A stretch of 64,000 nt of DNA from Kingdonia uniflora (taxonomy: Eukaryota > Streptophyta > Magnoliopsida > Ranunculales > Circaeasteraceae). This document shows positions 11,905 through 23,016 of the stretch, one piece after another. A model generated the notes under the pieces. It searched no databases, was not told where the DNA came from, and saw only the letters and a list, made by a program, of their open reading frames with translations. The stretch spans positions 5,642,001 to 5,706,000 of the forward strand of contig JACGCM010000560.1 of NCBI GenBank assembly GCA_014058105.1. The letters are read 5' to 3'. Within the stretch, counting starts at the first letter, position 1; the number at the start of each line of letters is the position of its first letter. A program made the translations under genes and the position numbers.

Positions 11905-12480
11905 TAATACTGATGGATCTCTCCCAGATTGCTAGAGATGGGAAGAGTGCTAATATAAGAGGTAACACAGGTCATACCGTAGCTGCTGCTACAAAAGTGT
12001 GATGCAATTTCTGCCGAAGTTTATGAGCTTCAAGCTATAGAAATAGGTCTTAAGTTAGAGAGACTAAGGGAAAAAAGTTAGGATTGCAACTGATTCTAGT
12101 CTGGCTGTGCAGTATGGGAATAACAGAGTACACAGATTTCGTAGGCTATTGCTGATGTGAGTCCTGACCAGGATGTATGCTCGTGAAGCAAATGGGGAGC
12201 TGTGAAGTAGTGCACAGTTGTAGAGAGACTATTCTATCAGCAAATCACTTGGGAAGCTTACACCCCAACACTATATTCATGAAAACAACTCAAAGTTGCT
12301 TCGTAAGTTAAGTGTTCGAAGATGCTAATGGATAGTTGTGTGAGAATACGTGTAAGTTTTGCTTTCCCTGGCCCCTTTCTGCCTATCGGAGGAGGGCTCT
12401 TTCCCTATACTTTTATTTTACTTACTTCTTCAATATGTCAGGGATATGCCCACCTCCGGCTCATTTGCCAAAAAAACAAA
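11905..12480 (+). pseudogene. 3' end of a LINE: RNase H remnant
   Basis: Reading across frames, the segment contains an RNase H signature: INTDGS at about 11,907, AEVYELQAIEIGLKLERL at about 12,015, and ATDSSLAVQYGNN after it, followed by a degenerate part of the C-terminal motif near 12,240. This type of RNase H ends the second ORF of plant LINE elements and removes RNA from the RNA/DNA hybrid. Downstream at 12,360-12,480 lie a GCCCCTTTCTGCCTATCGGA stretch and an A-rich tail, as at LINE 3' ends. Frameshifts and stops make it inactive. The 5' part (reverse transcriptase) is absent, which fits 5' truncation. It lies in the presumed intron after LARP1 exon 4. Confidence 0.6.
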
Positions 12481-12529
12481 CAAGTATAGATCATACAACA
12501 GATATTTAATATAAGAAAGCTCTATGGAG

Positions 12530-12600
12530 AGATTGTAGTGCACGTGACTTCAAGTTGTGTATCTGCGAGTTCAACTCCTAGTTACCAAAACAAAAGGTAC
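12530..12600 (+). repeat. tRNA-derived SINE-like head
   Basis: GTTCAACTCC at 12,569-12,578 matches the polymerase III B-box consensus. TAGTGCAC about 33 bases upstream loosely resembles an A box. The surroundings (GTGACTTCAAGTTGTGTATC) look like a decayed tRNA-type sequence. No tail or target duplication could be defined. Confidence 0.3.
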
Positions 12601-12714
12601 AGGTTTCTTACCCACCAAGCTATTTTAGTTGACCGTCACCAGAGCGGTTAATAGTGTGCTCAATTAAACATTGAGCGTGTACTAGATCCACAATATTTGG
12701 AAATGTAAAGAGAA

Positions 12715-12926
12715 CAGCCACTGTAAGAGGATCATATGCATGTGGATATATGAAAAGTCAAGAAATAGTAAAAAAAAATGCAACTAATACACTATTATGC
12801 ATATATGAGCAAACATGCTAATATGCAATTCAAGTCCTCCATACCAATTATCAATGACAGTAATGATCAGCATTAATAATCGAGAATAGCAACTATAAGA
12901 GGATCATATGCATGTGGATATATATG
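12715..12926. repeat. 39-bp direct repeat pair
   Basis: The motif AAGAGGATCATATGCATGTG with flanking matches occurs at about 12,715-12,753 and again at about 12,888-12,926, 173 bp apart. It lies in the presumed intron following LARP1 exon 4. I see no element boundaries. Confidence 0.6.
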
Positions 12927-12990
12927 TTTGTGTGTATGTGTATAGAATAAGAAAAGTGATAACCACACAAACTTAATTTAGCTAACTCAC

Positions 12991-15440
12991 TCGAGAGAAG
13001 CCCGCTATTAGAGAAACAGGAACCCAGCCTTCCTCGTCCATATTCCTCCGCAAGTATATATCTCTAACTAAGTTCTCAGTACTACAAGAAGCAACCAAGA
13101 AAGATACAAATTATAGCCAAAATGCTGATTAAAATATTTTTGAATGTATGCTGAAAAGTACTCCGCCACTTTGATTACCTGAAATAATAATCTATCTGCT
13201 TCATTATCATAGTATGCACTTGAGCTTCTGGACTTGGGACTTGTAAAAACATTCCAAAAGGTGCAGGAACAAATGGCACACCTCGGATGGACTCAGGGGG
13301 TGGGCCATGAACATAATATAGTGGAGGAGCCATTTCTGAATGGATTTGAAATGTCAGTGCCAAAACCAAATCAAAAACTATTAGTAAATATTTACATATG
13401 TTATGGTAATAGAGGATGATCCATTAATGACTTTACACAAATCTATGTTCCGATTGTAAATAGGGTTAGAGGCTATGAAAATCAAATCCGTCGTCAAAAA
13501 AGTTATCTTTTTTAAGAATATCACACTCACAAATTTGGCAACATTCCAACATATGTGACCCAGTAAAATATGCATTGGTAGTACATAAGATTAAAGCTTA
13601 CGGATTACAAATCCGTCGTTGATAATGTTCTTTATCATGATTAAATCATCCTCACAAAATTTGATCACATTCCAATACATTTCACCCCTTAAATATGCAT
13701 TTTAAGTTGATTTTGTGTTTACCATAAACATAAAAATCATAATTTACCGTGTTAGAAAATTTGGCATTCAATCAAATTTTCTGACAATTTACTCATGAGA
13801 GAGCATTCTTAAGGAATATAATTTGTTCTGTAGCCCCAAATCCTATGGAAAGGGACTGTTAACATCAGTTACGAGCTTTTGGTCTAGGACTACATAATTG
13901 CACCCAAATTTTGTGAGATTGGTTAGACCGTGATAGAAAACAATCTCAACTAATGGAATTTTTCCATAACCTCTAACCCTATATACCGGGCATGTATTCA
14001 AACTTGTGTCAAACTCCATCATATGGGTTGTGTGCATTGAGACAGGGGGCAACCTTGTTACACCAATTTTAATACTGCCTACTTGGAAAATGAATTGGGA
14101 TTTGTTGAAATTTTTATGAGGATGATCACTGTCCGATATTTCTGAGTCCTCTTGTCAAAATGTGATTGCAAGCCTTGAATAACTTAAAACCCAGTTTTTA
14201 TGAAGTATTTTTAACAAACTTAATTAGAGTTGATTTGCTTGTGAGATTGATTTCCATGTCGAGAAAATTCTCATTAGCAATCATCATATCTTAGCTCACC
14301 GAGATGTGGCTTGGCTCATTCCCTAAATAGGTTAATAGTGCAATATGTTGTACGCTGAGCCTAACCATATAAAGGAACATGTATGCATCAAATTCACAAA
14401 AGTAAAACTTACCAGGAAATGGCATAGGATTCCCAAATGGTCGAATGTATGGTGAGTTAATAAAAGGTGCAGTACCAGGTGACAGAGGCCCCATAAAATT
14501 CCTATGAGCTCCCTGCTGCTGCTGCATTTGGTAATCTCTACCGTTAAAACTGCGATGAGGGTTCCACTCTAAATTCTGGTCACGCCTCCCCCCATGATTT
14601 CCACGTTGATGGGGCCCACTATTACTCCTTCTAAACGGGCGCTGCTGATTCGGCTGACCGTTCCCAACAAATCCACCCCTTCGTCCATTCTCCCAATTGT
14701 TATTTTGTTGAGCAGGGTCCCTCGGAGAAAATTCATTCGGAGGTGTAGAAGTTTCTACCAATGGTAGCGGTGGTGGAGGCGACGGTGGAGGCTGATGTGG
14801 CTGAATATGACCACCACTATTACTACCAGGCCCACCACCACCGCCACCATTACGCTTCATAGATTTCTGTCGATTAAATAACAAATTATTGGAATTCGAA
14901 TTAGGGTTTGTGTTTGCATTACTATTAGCTAACTTTTTCGGAGACGGCTCAATCAGCGGACCCTAAATCAAACAAACATTGCATGCATTAATTTTTATAT
15001 ATATATATCCAAAAACACAAAATCAAACTCAAAATCAAAATCAATACCTGTGGGACCGATATCGATCCTTCGGATAGATCTTTGAGCGAATTCGCCGAAG
15101 ATTTGGGAGAATTCTTAGCGGATTCAGATAGCGCTGGCCACGAAACAGCTCCCATAATTGAACCACCACCGATGATTTCAACATCTCCGCGTCCTCCACC
15201 TCCATTAGAGGGTTTATTCCACGCTGCCTTCTTTGCCCTAGCTACATTAGTGGTATCCGATTGAGGCGCCTCATCAACAACAACTGTTGGAGATGGTGAT
15301 GAAGGAGCGGCCGAAACCAGTGCTTCCGATTCACCACGAACTACATGCGACCATGGCGATGTTAATGAAGATGAAGACGATGATGATATCGTCTTTTTGG
15401 GAGAGGAGGAGAGAGAATTAGAGACAGAATCGTCCGCCAT
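12991..15440 (-). CDS. LARP1: La-related protein 1, exons 1-4 (3' part not found)
   Basis: Four exons can be joined with consistent phase: 15,440-15,048, 14,962-14,413, 13,335-13,179 and 13,081-12,991, with GT-AG introns throughout (donors GTATTG, GTAAGT, GTAATC, GTGAGT). They give 397 codons. Residues 1-130 are serine-rich and contain AAWNKPSNG and VSWPALSES, motifs typical of plant LARP1. Residues 131-310 are rich in glycine, asparagine and proline. Exon 3 carries YYVHGPPPESIRGVPF and starts the La motif with MIMKQIDYYF; exon 4 continues it with TENLVRDIYLRRNMDEEGWV. LARP1 binds the 5' ends and poly(A) of mRNAs and acts in the cytoplasm in mRNA stability and translation. The rest of the La module and the C-terminal DM15 repeats are not seen. 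Either the gene continues beyond transposon-filled introns or it is truncated. The start ATG was chosen because it opens the conserved N-terminus. Confidence 0.85.
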
Positions 15441-15715
15441 TGTTAAAAAAGATGAGGTTTTTTTTGTTTTAATTGATCAAAAATTGGAGAGAATTGATCG
15501 ATTGATGATGATAATATGGGCTTTTTTAGAGAGAGATTTGAAGAGAGAGAAAGTGACGGTGATGATGATCTCTCTTCTATTTCTTCTCTTTTCTAAAGAA
15601 TTTGATTCCTGGTCGTACAGGACTTATTGGTATTTAGCAAAATTAACCTTTTCCTATTGATTGCGATCTAAACCCCCCAAAATTACCCTAATTTGTAATT
15701 GTAGTACGCGGATAA
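15441..15715 (-). promoter_or_regulatory. 5' leader and proximal promoter of LARP1
   Basis: On the minus strand this is rich in CT (several CTCTCTCT-like runs at about 15,525-15,590), typical of plant 5' leaders. No TATA box can be fixed with confidence. The Helitron terminus at 15,716 limits the native upstream sequence to about 275 bp. Confidence 0.45.
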
Positions 15716-15745
15716 CTAGTATTACGGGTGCCGGTGGACCCACCG
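15716..15745 (-). other. Helitron 3' terminus (hairpin and CTAG)
   Basis: On the minus strand a perfect 6-bp stem, CGGTGG-GT-CCACCG (15,745-15,732), is followed after 12 bases by CTAG (15,719-15,716) and then T. A short GC-rich hairpin about a dozen bases before CTRR is the defining 3' signal of Helitrons. Confidence 0.75.
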
Positions 15746-16199
15746 ATTGTTTTCTCAATCTATATTTCAAATGTATATTTTTACAAAATAATTATCATGT
15801 TCTACGTAGCACACAAAGAGAATGATCGTAGCGATAACATAGAGATATGGTCCTCATGGGTGATAAAATGGGAAATGAGGCACTTATTTTACACCCTTGT
15901 CTCAATAGTCAGTCCTCGTGACATTAAAATATTTAGTAAATGATGCGCACGAAGTAAACGTACGAACATAAAACACTCAATAAACATAATACGTTGTCCT
16001 CTTTTTGATTTTCTTGAAAGTGTACATTCAATGATCTGAAATAAAAACCAAAATCGCTAAGTAGAAAATTATGAAGCTTCCAAATTGTTAAAATAATCAT
16101 TTTAAAGGAGTTTGATTGGAAAATAAACGCACCTCAATATATATGTTTTTATGCTGGTTGTTGAATTGCCATTAGTGTTAAGCGGCTTTCCTCTAGTAG

Positions 16200-18080
16200 T
16201 CACAATCCGAGCCCCGCAAACTTGCCAATCTTTTGTAGTCTCTTTAAGGTGAACATAGGGTTAAAAACTAGATCACATAATTTCCTCGTGCGTGATAATG
16301 CTACAAACGTCAATCCTAGGCTTTCCCTATCACCAATATCAACAATAGCTCGATCTAATGTCAGAGCTTGACTTTTGTGTACCGTTAGTGCCCAACATAG
16401 AAGTAGAGGTAGCTGGGTTCGTTGACATGAAGTTCCCGAAGATGTTTTCCAATTCACAGTCTGAGGAGGAATAGAAATCACATTTGAACCTTCACGAAAT
16501 GGTGTACCACGATAGTTATCAAAGTCTACCATGATAGTTAGTGGAAGATCATTTGGTGGTTTTGAAGAAGATGAATACACAATTTCCACAATTGTACCCA
16601 TTGCACCATTAACAAGTCCATTTTGTGTTGCAAGATTGGATCGTAACAAGCACCAATGGATAGATACAAAATATTTTCAAGACCCTTAGCATCATCTGAA
16701 GAAGCATTAGATGTTGTATCACAATTATTGGTTGAAGGAATTCGTGCTATTGGTTTTCCAAGTTGAAGCAAACGGTTTCGATTGTGATTATTTGCTGCTA
16801 TCTTTGTTGGAAATAAACGAAGAGCATGTCTAAAGTTTTCCTTCTTCAGCTAGTAGGAAAGACCAATCTCGGGTATGAAATAAATCTCAATCTTCCATAG
16901 TAGAAGTCCCCTCACTTAGTCTTCCTAACGTATCTCTAAAACTTGCTTAATCATCGCCAGATTGCCTAAAAATATGTGAAAGACGAACACATTTCTCAAA
17001 ACCAGCATATGTAATCTTTCCGCACTGTTGCATATTATTGCCATTTTTCACATTCAAAGGGCTATCAAACACTGGAGGTAATTGACGCATATCACCTACC
17101 AAAAAAGCTTATACATTTCCAAATGGTTCGTCAATTGTAAATATATCTCGGCAGCGGAGGTCTACAGTTGCTAGCATCGATCTTCCAAGCATGTTGTACT
17201 CATCAATGATTAGAAATTTGGTATCCTTGAAATTTAATTACATTCGAAGATATTTTTCACCGGTAATATGTTTATAAGGTTCGTTTGGTCTCCGTTCAAC
17301 AGGAATTGAAAGTTCATGGTAGATGGTAGCTCCGTCTATATTGAAAATAACAACTCCAGTTAAAGCCATTATACGAACTGACTTGCTTGTTCCAAAATGT
17401 TGAACAACACTGTGGATAATAACACTGATTAAAGTTGATTTACCCGCCCATGCGCCTCCACAGACAATCATTTGAATGGTCCTTCCTGCTTGAATTTCAT
17501 TATGTACTAAATCATGTGCCAATCGTTGTTGAATGGACATTTGTTCCAATGGAACCACAAGGGGAGTATTTAACATCTCATTAGCCAATTCACTAATTTC
17601 GCGTAAATTATTATGGATGAATTTTCTTTCCACATCAATGTTTGGAAATCGATCTAGTCCTTCTCCCCAGTTGTGTGAGGTATCAAAATCTCTTAATCCC
17701 AATTCTATTTTTGCGCCAGGAACAAATAGTTGACCCATTACTGCGGCCATCATCCATTCTTCATTTTGGTTTTCTGTCATAGCAGGATCTATATTGGGTT
17801 CATCCTCGAAATCATCTTCAATTGGATTAGGAAGTATCGAAGCCTGTGTTAATGCTAACTGCAGATTTCTATATTGTTCTTCCCAAGTTTCAAAACCACC
17901 TTTAGCACCTTCAATACTTCTGTAGTAGTAGTTAAGTAGCACTTCTTGTCTGCAAAATGCTTCCCATTTTTTGTCGTTATGGGGAATATCACCCTTAAGA
18001 TGTGGAAATATTCTAGCAACTGCTTCCACCCGAGATGTGACCCAAGTGTTACGACTGAACTTATGTCTTTTGGCCATGTC
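16200..18080 (-). pseudogene. Helitron helicase domain (PIF1-like), broken
   Basis: The open segment 18,077-17,238 (279 codons) ends with a Walker A motif, IVCGGAWAGKSTLI, then MALTGVVIFNIDGATIYHEL. Just downstream, KFLIIDEYNMLGRSML is the Walker B region. After stops and frameshifts at 17,240-16,650, the last segment (16,649-16,200) carries MLRSNLATQNGLVNGAMGTI and the final helicase motifs LTVHKSQALTLDRAIVDIG and FVALSRTRK. This is the superfamily 1B helicase that unwinds DNA during Helitron rolling-circle transfer. The Walker A lysine and serine are kept, but internal stops prevent a full protein. Confidence 0.85.
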
Positions 18081-18404
18081 AAGTAGTGAAATCCTATCAT
18101 ATCACTTGGCCGATTCATATACCTTAGTACAAAATTTGGGTTTGTTCCACTGGTATCCTCGTCATCATTAGATTGCCTTCGTCTAATATTTGTAGACAAC
18201 AAGCTTTTTTCAATCAAAGTTAAAAATAGCTTGCACGGAGAGTACAGGAGACCAATCAATATTAGCACGCCAAGCTTGTAAGACCTTTCGATTATATGAG
18301 CATACCAAAGGGTCGTTTCTACAACCTACAAAGTGGAACATATTAATATTGGGAGGTTCCCCAATGAACTCGGACCGTGGAAACACATCGAATGGGTATC
18401 TGAA

Positions 18405-20109
18405 ACGACAAACTAATTACTTTGTGGTTTTATGAAGACGCAAACAATAACTTCCATATTTGGAGTGTCGCATAACCCAATTGATCAACTTTGAATAATC
18501 ATCATCATTGATATCCATATTAACTTCAGGTAAGATTTTTTGTACACAAGTATGTCCATCTGACTTTAATGGATCATTGAGATTAGGGTTCATAGTATAG
18601 ACAAGACGGTCAAAGTAATCGATTATTCTTGCATTATCCGATGAGTTTGTACTGACGTCATTTAATTCAGATGCATCTTCCAATCAAAAAAATCCATGTA
18701 CATGGCCACTTCCACGATTTTGCTAGTTATACCGAAACCAATATTTTTTTACGGAGAATTCCATAGTAAGAAAGCATTTAAGAAAAAACTTTACTCTTTT
18801 TTGAAAGAACCACGAAGCAACCAAAGGATTTTTGTTTAAAAATTGAGCCTTAGCCTTTTTTTGATCTGCAACATTCATATTTTGTATCTCGTTAGTTGGA
18901 TCCAAAAGTTCTATTAACTCATGCCATTACATATCGGCTGCACTAAATATAAAAAATATTGTTGGGGCACCCAACTGTTGTACCATGGCGATAAGCTCTT
19001 GTAGCCCTGTGAACTAGTATGCGCGAGTTCCACAGATACTTTTCGCATAATATGAGATACGATTAAGAAATTGCTGATTTCTAGAAGCTAACATCTCTTT
19101 AATGTCTTGTATCGACAATTCACCATCTTCTGGATTCTTCTGTATGTAGACATCACCAAGTGTAAGTGCTCGCCATCTAGAAATTGAGGGAGGTTATCTG
19201 GTATACCATCCTCGGGTAAATCTTGCAAACAACTGTCATTTATATGAATGTTAGAGTAGTATATGTGATTTTTCTTGAGCTAAGCTAAAGCTTGACGCAC
19301 ATACTCTCGTCGCACTCAAAACTCTTTGCTTCCATGTATTTCGACTCTGTTCACAATCAGGATGGCTGATAAATCAGATGGTTTACATGGGAGAGATGTT
19401 GCAATAGCATTGACATCTTGCACAAAATTGATGATATTTTCGCTATATTTGTATTGTTGTCCTTTGACACGATAAATGGACATCATTGGATGGATTCGAG
19501 CAATGAGAATTCGTTCAAGATTGGTTAGACGTGATAGTTCCATTGGAACATTGCGAGGATCTATGTAGTTGGCAGCACTAAATTTAGAGGGTAGGCCGGA
19601 GGGTGGTTTTTTAGAGGAGCATAAAGTGCAGGACGCAGAAGTCATCTTAACATCAGGGAAGGACCGCTGACAATCTAGACAACCTTTCCATGCTATTTTC
19701 TTACAGGATTTTTTGAAAAGCTGACTACTTAACATTTGTATGGTTGGTAAAGTCAGAACTTGTTCATTATTGGGATTAGAACTTTCACCAGTTTCCCAAA
19801 TACTTGTTCGTCCATGTAAATAGTTGTCCATTGATTGTTCATAAGTGTTTTGGTTTCTTTGATTATGAATAGCTCTTCGACGAGCATTATAGTTTGCTAG
19901 TCTAGTTGCTCGATCTTCCTCAGACTCATGATCACGTGCCCGTCTCCGCTAAGTGGAATTTTGTGTTCGTTCAACTGCAATTTCTTCTGGAGTTCGCAAT
20001 GTCCTAGAGTCTCTTCTTTGAGAAGACTCAATTTGATTACGTTGTCGTCTATCCTCGGACTTTCTCGTGATCGGCGAGCTCGTTGTGAAGCCGAAGAATT
20101 TGAAGACAT
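18405..20109 (-). pseudogene. Helitron Rep N-terminal part, broken
   Basis: The start at 20,109 opens an arginine/serine-rich N-terminus. The segment 19,831-19,316 has a cysteine cluster (CLDCQ, CTLC) and then IARIHPMMSIYRVKGQQYKY, the conserved domain that precedes Rep in plant Helitrons. After frameshifts, a Rep catalytic core relic reads NRGSGHVHGFF at about 18,715-18,685, containing the HUH metal-binding pair (HVH). A TGA stands where the family has tryptophan right after it. The following segment (18,683-18,417) continues with ARIIDYFDRLVYTMNPN. The HUH enzyme nicks and joins single strands at element ends. Several stops show this copy is dead. Confidence 0.8.
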
Positions 20110-20169
20110 GATTTATTTAAGTAGAATTTAAAGAATTTTCCTGCAAATTATACATTCTATATTAGTTAG

Positions 20170-20860
20170 AAATATAATGCATTTTGTGTTTGACTAGATA
20201 AGATTGTTCAAAATTTTGCTAGGTGGATCCTCCTATTCTTTCTTAGTGGAGGAACTATTTGCAACAAGTTGGGATGATGCCCTTTTGGAGGAGCGCCTAT
20301 TATCTAGTGACGGTTTTTTTACCCCCCTTCTGAACGTCTAGGATCTCACTTTCCTTCTATAGACAAAGTGTTTTGTTGTTTAGCGAAAGAATAGATTTCG
20401 CCGTAATGTCTATTTAGCAACGCAGCTCCAAACCACGCAAGAAATCAAAGTACTTTGGAGCTTGCGTAAGCAAGAAGTAAGGATGATTTTTCACCAGTAG
20501 TCGAGCCATTGGGTAGTGAATCGACGTCAAAGATGTCGGTGAGTTACGGACCTAGCGCCAAAGTGCTTAATTGAGGCTTAACCCTTTAGGGACAAAAACA
20601 GAACAAAAAAGACCAACCCACTATCAAAAGGCAAGCCCAAGGTAGTTTGGAGACTGATTCTTTTCTTTCATAAAAAACAACTATGCTTTAAGAAAAGACC
20701 AGTCTTGGAAAAAAAACAAAATAGCTTAGCAACCATTCTCTAGGCAAAGTAGAGGAAAGTTGGTACCGTGGAATAATGGGAGTTTTTTGTATTTTAAGGG
20801 TGGCCACTTTTGCATTTTGATCCTTAGTGATATGGAATAACACTAGTAGTTTAGGAGTAA
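20170..20860. other. Unassigned, organelle-like texture
   Basis: No reading frame is recognised. Base composition is less AT-rich than the surroundings, and stretches such as the one near 20,490-20,600 read like plant mitochondrial intergenic DNA. This is an impression only; no known organelle gene is present. Confidence 0.25.
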
Positions 20861-22143
20861 CAAGAAATCAGGAAAGACTCTAGACATGATGATGATGATA
20901 CAAGGGCAAGATTAACGGTAGAAGAGGTCAAAAGGATAACGAGGAGAAAGCCGGCCCATTGAGACGAACTTCCACCGAAGCATGGAATACTTTAACTGAA
21001 TCCCAGTGGGAAAACATAAAGGAAACTGTGGAGGAGGGCGGGCCATATCCTGAGGCACCCAAACAGAAGTACAAAAAGAGTATAGAGATAGGGATAGAGG
21101 TGGAATTACGACAAGATGGGAGAGGCGCCTGAATATAATAAGGATAGACGTGGTAAAGGTATGGGAAATTTAGACGGGACGGGGAAGAATTAATGGTGAA
21201 GTTACCACAGTATTTCTTTAGCTACCACAATATTAATGGTAAAATTACCAAAATTATAGAACTTTAATGAGATAAACATAGTTACTGAGGAAAAGAAAGA
21301 TTACTAAGGAGAAAATGTGTACCTCTTTAGAGTTGAGCCAACATGATTTGTTGTTGCCTACTGATCGAGAGCACCACCAATGATCATAAATAATTTTTGC
21401 CACGGAATCGAGTGTAATCCTTGTTAAGTTTTGTTGAAGTGATCTCCGTTAAGGTACGAGAGAGACGAAGTTACCAACTATTAAAAATAGTAACAACGAT
21501 GTAGGATTTGAGGAGTTTGTAGAGAACACCTTGGGTGGTGTTGCAGAGGAAAATTTATTGAGCTTTGTAACAAGTATTTCTGGAAAAAACTTTAATTAGA
21601 GCTTTAATAAGATTTGGATAATAAAAGTTTTAATGAGATTGGGATGAGAAAAATTTGTATGAGGAAGAGAGTGAGATATGAGAATAACAAAAAGAGTTTA
21701 GTTGAGATAAGTGTGGGGAGAGCCGTTGGTAGAGAAACTCCTTCAAACATAATTACATAAAGGCCATTTGAATTTTAACTTATTTCTATTTACACCCAAA
21801 TATAGTAGAAAAAACTCAAAGGACACTTTAGAAAGAAAAAAAAGCTTTGGTCAAATTGGTTTGAGGTTTCCTAAAATAATGGCGATGGATTTAAAGGGCA
21901 AAACAGTCTAAAAATTACTTCAGATGGACTACCATCTAACCTCTTTGTAACCACCAATAACATTTTTATGTAGTTATGTGTAGAGTGACCTCCCTACCGA
22001 TCAGTTAGATAACCATTTGATTTTCTCGAGATACGTGTATTTTATGTTGGAGTTGATTGAGTGGCATGACATTGAGTATCTCGATATGGTCGAGTAGAAT
22101 CGCAAAATCTTGTCAAAGAAAAATGATTTGTTTGACCAAGTAT
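20861..22143. other. Unassigned region
   Basis: A short frame at about 20,965-21,120 reads TEAWNTLTESQWENIKETVE on the plus strand and looks protein-like, but I recognise no family and it is quickly interrupted. The stretch 21,170-21,260 repeats GTTACCACA/AATTACCA motifs. The remainder is AT-rich without recognisable features. Confidence 0.35.
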
Positions 22144-22427
22144 TGTAAGAGCTTAAATTCGGAACTTAAACTTAGTTCTCACGCCAAAGACGATTAGAAG
22201 ACTGATAATAACAAATAACCACTAATACATAAGAATTAACATGGAAACCTTTGTATAGGTAAAAACCACGACCTCATGGGAGGATTTAAAAAGGAGAATG
22301 TTATTTATCTCGTGATTACAAGTTACTAACAATATTATGGATAGTATTGCATATATTTTTTAGATGGAAAAAATTTGTCCCTAATATGCTCTTCCTTGTT
22401 CTTATTATATATGTCTCATATTATGAC
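22144..22427 (-). repeat. Element 4: 3' LTR fragment
   Basis: Read on the plus strand it starts TGTAAGAGCTTAAATTCGGA, which matches the reverse complement of the LTR 3' ends of elements 1 and 2. It also contains ACCTTTGTATAGGTAAAAAC, which matches the reverse complement of element 1's LTR near 22,830. It is therefore the 3' part of a related LTR in minus orientation. It is cut at 22,427 by insertion of element 1 and should resume at about 47,230, but its other end could not be placed there. Confidence 0.6.
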
Positions 22428-22938
22428 TATAAGGACTTATCTCTCGAGCTGGGATATCATCGAGCTAATACCATGCCAGACTCATGCAATATCCACGTGA
22501 CATACGTTATCAATAATAACACCTGGACTTCAAGTTGCAGAAGAACGTGGCTCGAGCACTCCAAGTAAAATAGAACAAGTTAAGGACACATATTTCCCAC
22601 GAATTGGCAATTACAGAGATAACCTCCACTCTTCCATTAATTTAGGAGAACGTGCTGATACATATAAACGAACTAAGAGTAAATCTATAAAGGGAATACA
22701 ACACAGAAGAAGAAGGGGACCAACAAAATTTAATCTAGCTCAAGAGATCATAACTTGTAAATCAAAATCTCAGTCTCAAGCAATAAAGTTATAATTACTA
22801 AATCCTCAACCCGAGGTTGTGGTTTTTACCTATTCAAAGGTTTTCTGTGTTATCTTATATTATTGGTTATAGTAATTGTGTCATAGGTATATTTGGTGTA
22901 AGAGCTTATTCGAGCTATTACGAAATTAGGTCCTTACA
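22428..22938 (+). repeat. Element 1: 5' LTR
   Basis: It aligns along its length with 46,701-47,224. It starts TATAAGGACTTAT (a mutated TG) and ends TTACA. A TATA-like TCTATAAAG lies near 22,686. Confidence 0.85.
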
Positions 22939-22957
22939 TTTGATACCGTCTGTGGGA
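22939..22957 (+). other. Element 1: primer binding site
   Basis: TTTGATACCGTCTGTGGGA directly follows the LTR. Element 2 has TTTGGCGTCGTCTATGGG at the same place. Both resemble the TGGCGCCGTCTGTGGG primer site common in plant Tat elements. Confidence 0.65.
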
Positions 22958-23016
22958 AAAAAGACATTTATACAAAATTTTAAGGTAAACAGTTACTTTA
23001 CAATCAAATTTTACTT

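Larger units (their letters stand above)
15716..20160 (-). mobile_element. Decayed autonomous Helitron
   Basis: The element runs on the minus strand. It contains relics of a complete Rep-helicase gene (20,109-16,200) and a textbook 3' end at 15,745-15,716. Helitrons move by rolling-circle replication and insert between A and T; the base after CTAG on this strand is T. The 5' end, expected to start with TC upstream of the Rep start, could not be located, so the right boundary is approximate. The 490 bp between the helicase stop and the terminus hold no other gene. Confidence 0.75.

Noticed and set aside
14988..15052. Extension of LARP1 exon 1 to a 150-residue open frame ending in hydrophobic residues
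   Set aside because: The reading continues past a splice donor (CAG|GTATTG) into an AT-rich intron; exon 2 restores a LARP1-like frame in phase.
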